This document shows, one piece after another, positions 28,074 through 36,540 of a DNA stretch of 64,000 nt; position 1 is the first letter of the stretch; each line of letters opens with the position of its first letter. The notes below the pieces were generated by a model that ran no database searches, had not been told where the DNA came from, and was given only the letters and a program-made list of their open reading frames with translations. Where the stretch lies: assembly GCF_000186345.1 (NCBI RefSeq), contig NC_014962.1, positions 310,001 through 374,000 on the forward strand. Reading direction: 5' to 3'. The stretch comes from Isosphaera pallida ATCC 43644. Lineage in GTDB: Bacteria; Planctomycetota; Planctomycetia; Isosphaerales; Isosphaeraceae. A program made the translations under genes and the position numbers.

Positions 28074-28958
28074 CTAGAGACCGGGTCGAGGGGTGATCGT
28101 GAGACGCAGCGTTTTGCCATCGCGGAGCAGTTCGACGGCGACGGGAGTTCCTGGCGCGGCGATGCGAGAGGCGGCTTCGTAGAGGTCGGCCACGTCGATC
28201 GTCCAGCGGCCGTCCAGAGAAGTGACCAGGTCGCCCACTTGAACGCCCGCTTCAGCCACCGCCGAGCCCGGCACCACCGAGGCTACCTTGACTCCCTGGA
28301 CTGGTGCGTCGTCTTCCAGCTCAGCGACGGTCCAACCCCACGCGCCCACCGGGTTGAGAACCCGTTCCAACGGCTTGCGGGAGCTGCCCAACGTCATCCG
28401 CGCTTCGATCGTGCTTGCAAGGTTCTTCGGCTCATTTGCAATCGGCTCCAGGGTCAAGGTTTTGGCTTGATAATCAATTGTGGAACGGTAACGGGCGAAG
28501 AAGGTGTAGCCAATGATCCCCTGGAGGGGCCGAAAGAAGGTGCTCAGCGCCTTGACGGCCGGGTGGTCCATCACGATCACCGGCAGGTTCTCCACCTTGG
28601 CCTCACCGACTTCCAAACGATCGACCTTGGCCTCGCCCCGCATCCCCATGAAGAGCGCCGGGCGATTGGTGTTTTTGATGACCCCGGCTTCCATGCCCGC
28701 CTTTGAACCAATGAGGGTAATCGGCGCGCCGACGTCGTAGAGCAGCCAGTAAGGGCCTTTGCCGTTGATCTTGGTCTGGATCACCATATGGTTAGATCCG
28801 AGAAGCACGAAGGGGACGGTGAACGTCTGCTTGGCCTCCTGAGCTTGGTTCTGGTTGGGAGTCGGCTCGTCGTGGCCATGCGAAGGGAGACCAAGACTCA
28901 GCGACAGGATCAGGCCGAGCGACAACGGCGCGATTCGTGAACAAAGCGACGTAGGCAT
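28074..28958 (-). CDS. Secreted retropepsin-like/PDZ protein with altered active site
   Basis: 294 aa. A signal peptide (LSLGLILSLSLGLPSHG) is followed by a retropepsin-like fold (about residues 45-190) with GPYWLLYDVGAPITLIG and LQGIIGYTFFARYRSTIDY. A C-terminal PDZ domain (about 205-290) has VVPGSAVAEAGVQVGDLVTSLDG. The catalytic Asp-Thr/Ser-Gly triplet of aspartic proteases reads Asp75-Val76-Gly77. The Asp is kept but the hydroxyl residue is lost, so activity is doubtful. It starts 3 bp after the stop of the next gene upstream, an intact paralogue. Confidence 0.85.
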   Translation of the reverse strand: MPTSLCSRIAPLSLGLILSLSLGLPSHGHDEPTPNQNQAQEAKQTFTVPFVLLGSNHMVIQTKINGKGPYWLLYDVGAPITLIGSKAGMEAGVIKNTNRPALFMGMRGEAKVDRLEVGEAKVENLPVIVMDHPAVKALSTFFRPLQGIIGYTFFARYRSTIDYQAKTLTLEPIANEPKNLASTIEARMTLGSSRKPLERVLNPVGAWGWTVAELEDDAPVQGVKVASVVPGSAVAEAGVQVGDLVTSLDGRWTIDVADLYEAASRIAAPGTPVAVELLRDGKTLRLTITPRPGL

Positions 28959-28961
28959 GGT

Positions 28962-29942
28962 TTAGAATCCCCGGGTGGCTTGAAGTTCGAGGTCGAGGGT
29001 CTGATCGCCCCGTTGGAGTTTGAGGGTGACTCGGCTGTTAGGGCGGATTGGGTCCAGAGCGCGTCGAGCTGCGTCGAAGTCGGCCACTCGCTGGTTGTTG
29101 ATTTCCAGAAGACGGTCCCCTGGTTGGATGCCAGCGGCCTGGGCCGGCGAATCAGGCCAGACGGCCGTAATAGTTAAAGGGGACGAGGGATCAGCCAACT
29201 CCAAACCGAGCGAACCGCGTTCCAGACGCTTTTCCTCGGGTTGCTTGCCGGTGAAGACACTCATGAGTTTCATCATCGGCCCAAACGCCTCCATCACCTT
29301 GAGTTCCGCCGGCACTTCGCGGGGTCGTTCGACCCCGGCAGACACAAAGGGGTCTCTAGGCTCGAAGTCCAAGCGGGTCCAGATCATGCGATCGGTGGTC
29401 GGGTCCATCGTGATGCGGAACCGCGCGAGCGCGGTAAAGCCGAGGATGCCGTCGATCGAGACTCCCGGCAGACCCATCGCGTTCATCCCCACCAACTGAT
29501 ACGGATCTTCAATTCGACAGGGGAGGTTTTCAAGGAACGGTCCCCCCTCGAAGTCGATACGGTTGATGGTGGTCCAAAACGAGGTCTTGGAGGGCTCCAG
29601 ACCGATCTTTTTGGCCGTCTCGGTCGAGACGACCACAATCGGCGCGCCCGTATCCACGAGAAAGTTGGAGGGGCCACGGCCGTTGATGCGGACGCGGACC
29701 AAAAAGTGGTTGGTGTCGCTCAGGCGATATGGAACCTGATAGGTCGTGCCGACTCCACGCTCCTTGGGATCGTTGTTGGAGGCCGCTCGGAGCAACTCCT
29801 GGGCCGGCGCGACCGCGGGAGGAGCAGCCTGGCCAGGTTGGAAGGCCAACAGCCAGGTGAGAGTCGCCAACAGGGTGGTTCGCGTGAGCCACCCAACCTG
29901 ACGAGGGAGGACAACGAGGGAGACCGGGAGGCAGCGCGTCAT
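28962..29942 (-). CDS. Secreted retropepsin-like aspartic protease with PDZ domain
   Basis: 326 aa. A signal-like N-terminus (TTLLATLTWLLAFQPGQAA) is followed by the retropepsin-like domain, with an intact Asp97-Thr98-Gly99 in NFLVDTGAPIVVVS and the later VSIDGILGFTALARFRITMD. A C-terminal PDZ domain has AVWPDSPAQAAGIQPGDRLLEIN. One such domain probably gives half an active site, so a dimer is expected, as in retroviral proteases. The ATG at 29942 follows GGAG. It forms a two-gene unit with the paralogue downstream. Confidence 0.88.
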   Translation of the reverse strand: MTRCLPVSLVVLPRQVGWLTRTTLLATLTWLLAFQPGQAAPPAVAPAQELLRAASNNDPKERGVGTTYQVPYRLSDTNHFLVRVRINGRGPSNFLVDTGAPIVVVSTETAKKIGLEPSKTSFWTTINRIDFEGGPFLENLPCRIEDPYQLVGMNAMGLPGVSIDGILGFTALARFRITMDPTTDRMIWTRLDFEPRDPFVSAGVERPREVPAELKVMEAFGPMMKLMSVFTGKQPEEKRLERGSLGLELADPSSPLTITAVWPDSPAQAAGIQPGDRLLEINNQRVADFDAARRALDPIRPNSRVTLKLQRGDQTLDLELQATRGF

Positions 29943-30303
29943 GGGACGTTACTCCACGGCGGGGTGTGGAAACGCGGTTGAATGGTGATCGACTCATGCC
30001 GAACGCGACTCATGATCCATCGCGCTCGGGTGACAAGTCGTACGCGCATCCAGTGTAGACCAACGGTACGCCGACGGGAAGGAACCGACCGCGGGCGGCT
30101 CCTCGCTCTGGAGTTCGGTTGGGGTTGGCCTTAAGACGGGGGAAGGTCGTTAGCGATGGGGGCACGGCGGAACGAGGAGACTTCCGCGGATCGAGCGTGT
30201 TCGATGGGTCCAACGACCACGAGAAGGAATGGAACACGGAGCAAGCAGGTTCGTCCTCTTCGGCCTGTCCCTTGGGGGACTGTCGAGTGGCGGCGTGACC
30301 GAC
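29943..30303. other. Intergenic region, nothing recognised
   Basis: About 360 bp between minus-strand genes. It presumably holds the promoter of the protease pair. Small open frames here lack ribosome sites. Confidence 0.4.
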
Positions 30304-31329
30304 TCAGGCTTGTCGGGCCATGCGTTTGAGGACGACGCTGATTCCCAAAGCGACCGCGGCGAAGCCGAAGGCCCAGTAGGGCAAGGTGTTGGTGGGAGCG
30401 CCCGGGGGTTGCTCAACATCGCCCAGCCCATAGGCCGCCAGGGTGAACTCCGAGTCGGGGATCGGGTCGGTGGAGAGACGCTCCGCTTGGAAGCGGTATT
30501 CCTTTTTCCATATCTCCTTGCTTGACTGAAAAAAAGTCTCTACACAAACTACTTCTTGAGGCAAAGAAACTTGGTTTTCATCAAATTCGTATATGCTATT
30601 GCCTTGATAATTATAATTTGCACCATCAACAGTGTCTGTAAAGTTATATTCACATACAGAATATTTGTTTTTTGGATCGAAATTCACCCAACCGCGAATC
30701 CTTGATGTTTTGCCAGGTCTGCTTCGGTCGTAATCAAACTCAACTTGTACTCGAGTATTACCATTTTTATTTATCCTTTCAATTTTAATAAACCTAAATT
30801 CGCTTGATTCAATCATTAATGATACTGGTAATCCTGCAAGTGTATATGGTGTATCCACTGAGAAGGTAAGGTAAGGAGACGCCAATTGCGAACGTTTTGC
30901 TTTCGAATCCGGGATAACAAGCTCCTGGATTCGGTAAGCTTCCTTAGGAGAGTTCCTTACGAGACTAAAGTTCCGATCGCACCCGAGAACAGTCACCGAT
31001 CCTACGGATATTTTTTGATTTTCTAAATCCTTTTCTTCAAGAATGATTCTTTCTCTTCCATTCACCAATGAATAAGCAATATGGGTTTCGTCTCTGCTTT
31101 CCGAGCTTCCACTTTGGTCGGTTCTATATTGCGACATCGTTCCTTCGATGTGGATAATCGAGTTGGCAGTTTGATATTGCTTGACGGCTTCTCGATACTC
31201 TTGGAGGAATTTCTCTGGGGAAAGATCATCCACAGCAAAGCAGGGATGATCAGCTACCCAGAAAAGCAGAAGCAAGGCCGCACAGAGAGGGTGGTGGAAT
31301 CGGGGAATCATGGTCTCGATCAACCTCAT
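30304..31329 (-). CDS. Secreted, tail-anchored protein of the AT-rich island
   Basis: 341 aa, no recognised family. A signal peptide (FHHPLCAALLLLFWVADHPCFA) leads to a beta-rich domain of about 260 residues. The C-terminus has Pro-rich spacing, a TM (YWAFGFAAVALGISVVL) and a basic end (KRMARQA), a tripartite sorting-like tail. Base composition is striking: from about 30500 to 31200 the coding sequence is AT-rich, with codons such as AAT, ATA, TTT and GAA. The last 65 codons, including the tail, are as GC-rich as the neighbours. The boundary suggests a mosaic or imported body joined to a resident tail. The cysteine-rich peptide gene lies just upstream on the same strand. Confidence 0.75.
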   Translation of the reverse strand: MRLIETMIPRFHHPLCAALLLLFWVADHPCFAVDDLSPEKFLQEYREAVKQYQTANSIIHIEGTMSQYRTDQSGSSESRDETHIAYSLVNGRERIILEEKDLENQKISVGSVTVLGCDRNFSLVRNSPKEAYRIQELVIPDSKAKRSQLASPYLTFSVDTPYTLAGLPVSLMIESSEFRFIKIERINKNGNTRVQVEFDYDRSRPGKTSRIRGWVNFDPKNKYSVCEYNFTDTVDGANYNYQGNSIYEFDENQVSLPQEVVCVETFFQSSKEIWKKEYRFQAERLSTDPIPDSEFTLAAYGLGDVEQPPGAPTNTLPYWAFGFAAVALGISVVLKRMARQA

Positions 31330-31457
31330 TGAGTAGGCGTTGGTGAGGATGGCATGGTTCTCTGTTGCAGCCTTGCCAAACAGAATAAACTCGATTACCG
31401 ATTTTACAATAGTTTATAAAATAGATAATCGTTGTGTTTACTCCGTATAATTGCTAA
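31330..31457 (-). promoter_or_regulatory. AT-rich spacer between the two island genes
   Basis: About 128 bp, strongly AT-rich near 31380-31457 with repeated TTTAT/ATAAAAT stretches. It is a plausible promoter region for the gene starting at 31329, but no single -10/-35 pair stands out. Confidence 0.3.
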
Positions 31458-31769
31458 TTATTTACATTCACAGTCGCCGGTTGTAAGATCGCGTTCGCAC
31501 TTGCAGTTAAAACAGGGTGTCGCAGCTCCGTTTTTAACGCAGTAAGCATTGCCGATAGATTTGCATTTTCCGGAACCGACACCATTGCGAGCACCATTCG
31601 TGCCATTCGGAGGACAGCCATCACACCTGAGAGGAACCGGGGTAGGGTCGATCGGATCGTCGGCCAGGGCGGTGCTAGCGAAGGCGAGCAGGCCCACCGC
31701 CATCGCCACCAGGCCCAGGCTGGCGAACAGGGCCGAGGTCAGTTGACAAAACTGCGAACGCATCGTCAT
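31458..31769 (-). CDS. Small secreted cysteine-rich protein
   Basis: 103 aa. A long signal peptide (LFASLGLVAMAVGLLAFASTALAD) is followed by a mature part of about 67 residues with nine cysteines in pairs and clusters: RCDGC, GKC, AYC, PCFNCKC and DCEC. This is an odd number, so one may pair between chains or bind metal. I recognise no family. The ATG at 31769 has GGAGG four bases upstream. A second ATG lies at 31763. The signal-peptide half is GC-rich and the cysteine-rich half is AT-rich, a second internal composition boundary. It sits between a DUF1573 remnant and the tail-anchored protein. Confidence 0.75.
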   Translation of the reverse strand: MTMRSQFCQLTSALFASLGLVAMAVGLLAFASTALADDPIDPTPVPLRCDGCPPNGTNGARNGVGSGKCKSIGNAYCVKNGAATPCFNCKCERDLTTGDCECK

Positions 31770-31854
31770 TGCTCCTCCGTCGGTTCACGCCTTCTCGGAT
31801 TTCGCTACGTCGGACGAACCGACATGGCGAACGGGATCACACGCGTGAGATTCG

Positions 31855-32112
31855 TTATCTCTTGACTTGTTGGCCGTCTCTGGCTCTCACTTCACCGGTG
31901 ACGGTAAGACTCAGTTCGACCTGAGACGGAATGTTTGTGTAGACCGTGATTGGATAAGAATCGCCTTCTACCTCCTCGTCAGGAAGGTGGATCACCACCC
32001 GGAACTCCCCGGTTTCCCCCGGAGCGATGCTGAAGGGAACATCTCGCGGAGTCGTGCAAGCGCAGCCCGCCCAGGCTCCGACGATCCGACACGGCTGGCT
32101 CCCGTCAGGACG
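31855..32112 (-). pseudogene. DUF1573 domain remnant, 5' end lost
   Basis: Reading the minus strand from 32112 to the TAA at 31855-31857 gives about 85 codons with a clear DUF1573-like pattern: PCRIVGAWAGCACT, FSIAPGETGEFRVVI, YPITVYTNIPSQVELSLTV. The frame is closed just upstream by TAG at 32113-32115 and by a further stop about 25 bp beyond. It has no ATG start, so the N-terminal part is missing or shifted. It lies 85 bp upstream of the cysteine-rich peptide gene on the same strand. The family match is by eye. A frameshift or a non-standard start is an alternative to decay. Confidence 0.5.
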
Positions 32113-32643
32113 CTACCCAGAACGATTCTTACGACGTCAAAATAGGAAATTTGGGATTGGTTTTTTTCATTGATGCCGTCTTCAATCATCTTGTCGCTGG
32201 AGTTGACCGCACGGTTGACCAACCCCCATTCGAGAGTGCGTTCCCCCACTCCCTTCTGTCAAGAGCATTCCGTTCGTCGATCAAAAATTATCCGACGCCC
32301 TTGAGTGGTTGAGGTCGGCGTTGAGGGGCCGTTCAAGAAAAGGGGACCGATTCAGCGATTCGTGGCGAGATTGTGCCCAAAAGTTCGCGGAAACCAGGGG
32401 GTCGGGACGCGCTCGGGACGCGAGCGGGTCCGAGTTTGGACAAAACGAGAAAGAAACGCGCGGGACGATCGTTGTTCCGGAAGAGACCACGGTGGGCGCG
32501 TCATCTTGCGTGATGGCGTGACGTTCGCCTGGTGGTTGGTGAGCGTTCGCGTTATGCCGTCCACCGGGCTGCTTCGGCGGGGTTCTCCAATTGGGTTTGT
32601 GGTCGTTTCGCATGTTCCTAACGCTCCTGGGAGATCATGGGTT
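32113..32643. other. Region between the island and the VIT/VWA gene
   Basis: About 530 bp. A minus-strand frame at 31992-32249 overlaps the DUF1573 remnant in another phase and has no support. The 32113-32280 part is moderately AT-rich like the island. The rest matches the chromosome and should carry the promoter for the gene at 32644. Confidence 0.35.
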
Positions 32644-34938
32644 ATGTCCGCCATGTCGTTGCCTTCCCCCCAAACGCCCCGCCTCGCCTGGTTCGCGGCG
32701 CTGGGGGGTCTGTTTCTCGTCGCACCTTCGGCTCTGGGACAGATCTTGATTGATCGTCGTCCAGGGGTGCCGATTCGTCAGGGGTTCGAGGTCCGCGAGA
32801 TCCGCATCGAGGCTAAGATTGTTGATCAGGCGGCGGAGGTGCGTCTGACACAGACCTTCCATAACCCCACCTCGATGACGTTGGAGGCCCAGTATCTCTT
32901 TCCGGTGCCGGAAAACGCCGCCATTCGCAACCTGGTGCTGATGGTGGATGGCAAGGAACTGGTGGGCAAGCTGATGCCCCGCGACGAGGCCCGGCGGGTT
33001 TATGAGGGGATCGTCCGCTCTAAGAAAGACCCGGCGCTGCTGGAATACACGGGCCGCGGCCTGATCCAGACCAGCGTCTTTCCCATCCCTCCAGGAGCCG
33101 ATCGAACCATCACTCTGAAATATTCGACGTTGCTGCCGCGAACCTTCGGCGCGGTCGATTTCACCTTCCCGTTCGGCGGTCGGGGCTTCACCTCCAAGCC
33201 GATCGGCAAGCTACGGATCGAGGTGGATCTGCGGACTACCAACGACCTCAAGACGATCCACTCCCCCAGTCATGACGTGGCGATCGACCGCAAGGGCAAC
33301 CGCGACGCGATGGTGACCTTCCAGCGCGAGTCGTTCTTGCCCGATCAGGATTTCCGCCTTCTGTTCAACGAGGGCGAAGGGGCGCTGGGGGCGATGGTGT
33401 TGAGTCACCCGCCCACCGCCAACGAGGATGGCACCCTGCTTTTGCTGGCCTCGCCCACGATCGAGACCACGCCCAACAAGACGCCGCCCGCCAAGACGGT
33501 CGTGCTGATTCTGGACCGCTCCGGCTCGATGTCCGGCAAGAAGATCGAGCAGGCCCGCGCTGCCATGAAATTCGTGGTGGAGAATCTCAATCAGGATGAT
33601 CTGTTCAATCTGATTCTTTATGATGACACGGTAGAGATGTTCAAGCCGGAGTTGCTGCGTTGCAACGCTGAGAACCGCGCCGAAGCGTTGCGGTTCATCG
33701 AGGGCGTCCGGCCCGGCGGCAGCACCGACATTGACCAGGGCCTCCGCGCCGGTCTGAAATTGATTGCCGATGAAAGCCGACCCAATTATGTGATCTTCCT
33801 CACCGATGGCCTGCCGACCAGCGGCGAGACCAACGAGTTGAAGATTGCCGAGGCGGCCCGCGCGGCCAACCCGCTCAAGGCCAAGCTGTTCGTTTTCGGC
33901 GTGGGCTACGACGTCAATGCGCGGTTGCTCGACCGTCTCAGCGGCGAGAATGGCGGGGTTAGTTTCTACGTCAAGCCCGACGACAATCTCGAAGTAGCGG
34001 TAAGCCGGTTTTATGAGCGGATATCGACGCCCGCGTTAACCGACATCACAGTGACCTTCGAGGGGGTGGAGATCAACCGCGCGATGCCCCGCCAGCTTCC
34101 CGACCTGTTCCGTGGTGGTCAGTTGGTGTACGTCGCCCGTTACCGCAAGGGCGGCCAAGCCCGTTTGATCCTCACCGGCAAGGTCGAAGAGCAGATCAAC
34201 CGCTATGAATTCCCGATCGAACTGGCCCAGGAGGGGTCCAATGTCGCCAACTCGTTCGTCGAAACCCTCTGGGCCACGCGCCGTATTGGAGCGATCCTGG
34301 ATCAGATCGACCTCAAGGGAAAAAATGATGAGCTGATCAACGAGCTTGTTGAATTGAGCAAGCGTCATGGGATTTTGACCCCCTATACTTCCTATCTAGC
34401 GGAGGAGGAAGTGTCGATCCAGGACCGCGTCGCCTTGAGATCGCGGGCCACCCGCAATTTGGAGGCGCTGAATGTGACCCAGGGGACGTTTGGAGTGGCC
34501 CAGCGACGCGCCAAGGGAACCTATCTCCAGGCCGACCGCGTTCCCGCGCCGGTTGACTTGCCGCCGCTGGCCGGGATCGAGGTTCAGTCCGCGGCCACTG
34601 CCGGCCGGATCGTGGGCGGAGAACGCGGTGCGGTCGCGGTTCCTCCCGCGGCTCGTGGCGGTCGGGATCGGACCCCGGGCGAGGTGGTCCGACGCCTGGG
34701 CGGCAAAACCTTCTTCTTCAAACAAGGCCGATGGATCGACGCCGAAGTGACCGAGGAGGACCTCAAGGCGACTGCGAAACAACAGATCATCCAGCGATTT
34801 GATGATACCTACTTCGCCTTGGCGGATCAACTCCGGGGTGATCAAACCGCCTGGCTGACCTTGGATGGGCCCATCACGCTCAAGTTCGCCGGTCGGATTT
34901 ATCTCATCGAGGCGTCTCAGGAGAACGACGCTCCGTAA
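32644..34938 (+). CDS. Secreted VIT and VWA domain protein
   Basis: 764 aa. A signal peptide (LAWFAALGGLFLVAPSALG) is followed by a VIT domain (about residues 45-175), with FHNPTSMTLEAQYLFPVPENAA and GIVRSKKDPALLEY. A VWA domain (about 270-450) has the MIDAS motif DRSGSMS and later Thr/Asp positions (GGSTDIDQG, FLTDGLPTSGE). This is the inter-alpha-trypsin-inhibitor heavy-chain-like layout common in planctomycetes. The C-terminal 250 residues have no named domain. A role in extracellular adhesion is inference. The start ATG 32644 is preferred (GGGAG upstream). 32653 is possible. Confidence 0.9.
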   Translation: MSAMSLPSPQTPRLAWFAALGGLFLVAPSALGQILIDRRPGVPIRQGFEVREIRIEAKIVDQAAEVRLTQTFHNPTSMTLEAQYLFPVPENAAIRNLVLMVDGKELVGKLMPRDEARRVYEGIVRSKKDPALLEYTGRGLIQTSVFPIPPGADRTITLKYSTLLPRTFGAVDFTFPFGGRGFTSKPIGKLRIEVDLRTTNDLKTIHSPSHDVAIDRKGNRDAMVTFQRESFLPDQDFRLLFNEGEGALGAMVLSHPPTANEDGTLLLLASPTIETTPNKTPPAKTVVLILDRSGSMSGKKIEQARAAMKFVVENLNQDDLFNLILYDDTVEMFKPELLRCNAENRAEALRFIEGVRPGGSTDIDQGLRAGLKLIADESRPNYVIFLTDGLPTSGETNELKIAEAARAANPLKAKLFVFGVGYDVNARLLDRLSGENGGVSFYVKPDDNLEVAVSRFYERISTPALTDITVTFEGVEINRAMPRQLPDLFRGGQLVYVARYRKGGQARLILTGKVEEQINRYEFPIELAQEGSNVANSFVETLWATRRIGAILDQIDLKGKNDELINELVELSKRHGILTPYTSYLAEEEVSIQDRVALRSRATRNLEALNVTQGTFGVAQRRAKGTYLQADRVPAPVDLPPLAGIEVQSAATAGRIVGGERGAVAVPPAARGGRDRTPGEVVRRLGGKTFFFKQGRWIDAEVTEEDLKATAKQQIIQRFDDTYFALADQLRGDQTAWLTLDGPITLKFAGRIYLIEASQENDAP

Positions 34939-34985
34939 TTTCGTCTCGGATCAGCGTCCGAAAGAAAGAACTCCTCTCACCTGGT

Positions 34986-35039
34986 CGCGCCGCCGGTCCT
35001 CCCTCTCGCGCTCTTTGGGGGGAGGGGATCGGTGGCGCG
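34986..35039 (+). terminator. Strong intrinsic terminator after the VIT/VWA gene
   Basis: A 16-bp stem (34986-35001 with 35024-35039, including three or four G-U pairs) closes a 22-nt loop and is followed by TCGTTTTGG. It begins 48 bp past the stop at 34938. It is the most terminator-like structure in the window. Confidence 0.65.
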
Positions 35040-35199
35040 TCGTTTTGGTAAATGGCGAGGGCCGTTCGGTAATCAGCTTGCGGGAGCGAGGGTTTCGTCG
35101 TAGAATAAATGACGCATGTCGCCTGCGGCGTTGGCTGAACGACTCCCTTCCTATCCTTCAAAACGTCGCAACAGTCCCAATTCCGACGGTTTCTCCACC

Positions 35200-36336
35200 A
35201 TGACCACGAACCGGCTAAGTTTGATCGCGCCGACCTGGGCGCGGTTCCTGACCTGCGCGCTGCTTGCAACGGCGTCGCAGCGCACGGTTGCCGCGGTGAT
35301 CAACGACCCACCCGTTCTCTGGCCGTCCCAGGCCCGCGCGGTGGCGACCCGTCTGGCCAAGCCATTGCGGATCGACGGCGATTTGCGCGATTGGCCCTGC
35401 TCGACTTTTCGCATTCCGCTCAACCACGCCCATTCCCAACGTCTGGACCAGCGGGCCGCTCAAGTCGGTTGGGCTTGGGATGACCAGGCGCTTTATCTAA
35501 GCCTTCGCGCGCTCGACACGCACCGCGTTTCCTTCAAGGGAGCGCAACCCACCTGGCCTTTGGAGGCGTGCGACGGTTTGGAACTGCGGTTGGACACCCG
35601 TTCGGGAGCCGCCTTGGGCCGTCCGGACTGGTCCGAGGGTACCCTTCGTCTGGCGCTGGCCCCATTTCTTAAAGGCCGGACGGGACCAGTCTGGATCGTC
35701 CATCCAATTGACCGCTTCGAACAAGTGCAACTGAGAGGGGTTGAGTGCGCGGTTGTCACGCACGATTGGGGGTATGAACTGGAGTTCAAACTGCCTTGGG
35801 TCAATTTGGCGGGCTTCCAGCCTAGGGTTGGCAGTCTCATTGGTCTCGAGGTCGTGCTGGTTTCATGCGACAGCGCGTCCCGGTCGCAACGGGCTTTCGC
35901 GCTGGGTTCAAGCGCCAACGAGCGAGGAACACCGGATACGCTGGGCGTTGTCCTTTTGGTGGAGGAACTTGACCCCGATCGATTTGACCAGATTGGTTCG
36001 GTCGCCTTTCCGCTCACAGTTCGGACGTTCGACCAAGACGAGGAGAGACACCATTCTGAGGTTGAGGCGGTTGTTGGGATTCCGCCGAGCTGGGGACTGC
36101 TGATCGCCGAGGTCGAGGTTCGCCAGCACGCCGCCGATGGCTCGATCGCGGGTGTGACACCCGCGCGGTTGGAGTCGTTTGGTCCCGAGGGTCTGGAATT
36201 CCGTCGCGCGGTAGCTCGGTGGTCGGAAACGCGGGAAGCTGCCGTCAAAAATTCCACCGTGACCGCGCGGTTGGTCTCGCCCACGGGCAAGACGATCGCC
36301 ACCATCGCTCCACAGCGGCGCGACGACGCCCACTGA
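35200..36336 (+). CDS. Secreted DOMON/CBM9-like protein
   Basis: 378 aa. A signal-like segment (FLTCALLATASQRTVA) is followed by a domain resembling the carbohydrate-binding family 9/DOMON-like fold (about residues 50-245). Its pattern is LRIDGDLRDWP, then VGWAWDDQALYLSLRALD, DGLELRLDTR, and a final WGYELEFKLPW. Such domains bind sugars or haem, but the ligand here is unknown. The C-terminal 130 residues look like a second beta-sandwich. The start at 35200 is chosen for signal-peptide placement. An upstream in-frame ATG at 35116 cannot be excluded. Confidence 0.7.
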   Translation: MTTNRLSLIAPTWARFLTCALLATASQRTVAAVINDPPVLWPSQARAVATRLAKPLRIDGDLRDWPCSTFRIPLNHAHSQRLDQRAAQVGWAWDDQALYLSLRALDTHRVSFKGAQPTWPLEACDGLELRLDTRSGAALGRPDWSEGTLRLALAPFLKGRTGPVWIVHPIDRFEQVQLRGVECAVVTHDWGYELEFKLPWVNLAGFQPRVGSLIGLEVVLVSCDSASRSQRAFALGSSANERGTPDTLGVVLLVEELDPDRFDQIGSVAFPLTVRTFDQDEERHHSEVEAVVGIPPSWGLLIAEVEVRQHAADGSIAGVTPARLESFGPEGLEFRRAVARWSETREAAVKNSTVTARLVSPTGKTIATIAPQRRDDAH

Positions 36337-36540
36337 GCAGATTGTTCGGAAGCAAGAAGAGGTGAGCGTGACCGCGGCAAGATCATTCCCCAGGATTCGC
36401 GGGACTCCGGCTTGGCGTGGCGTCAAGACGTGACGCGATGCTGACCTGGGACGAATGGGCCGGTTGGGTTAGGATAGTTTGGCGTTTGGTTTCACGCCGC
36501 CGTCTCTTCTTTCCTTGCGACTTCCTTCAGGCGTTGATCC

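Noticed and set aside
31992-32249. 85-aa minus-strand frame overlapping the DUF1573 remnant
   Set aside because: The other phase carries the DUF1573 pattern. This frame loses any protein character after residue 45. I considered it as the missing N-terminal half, but saw no DUF1573-like start in it.
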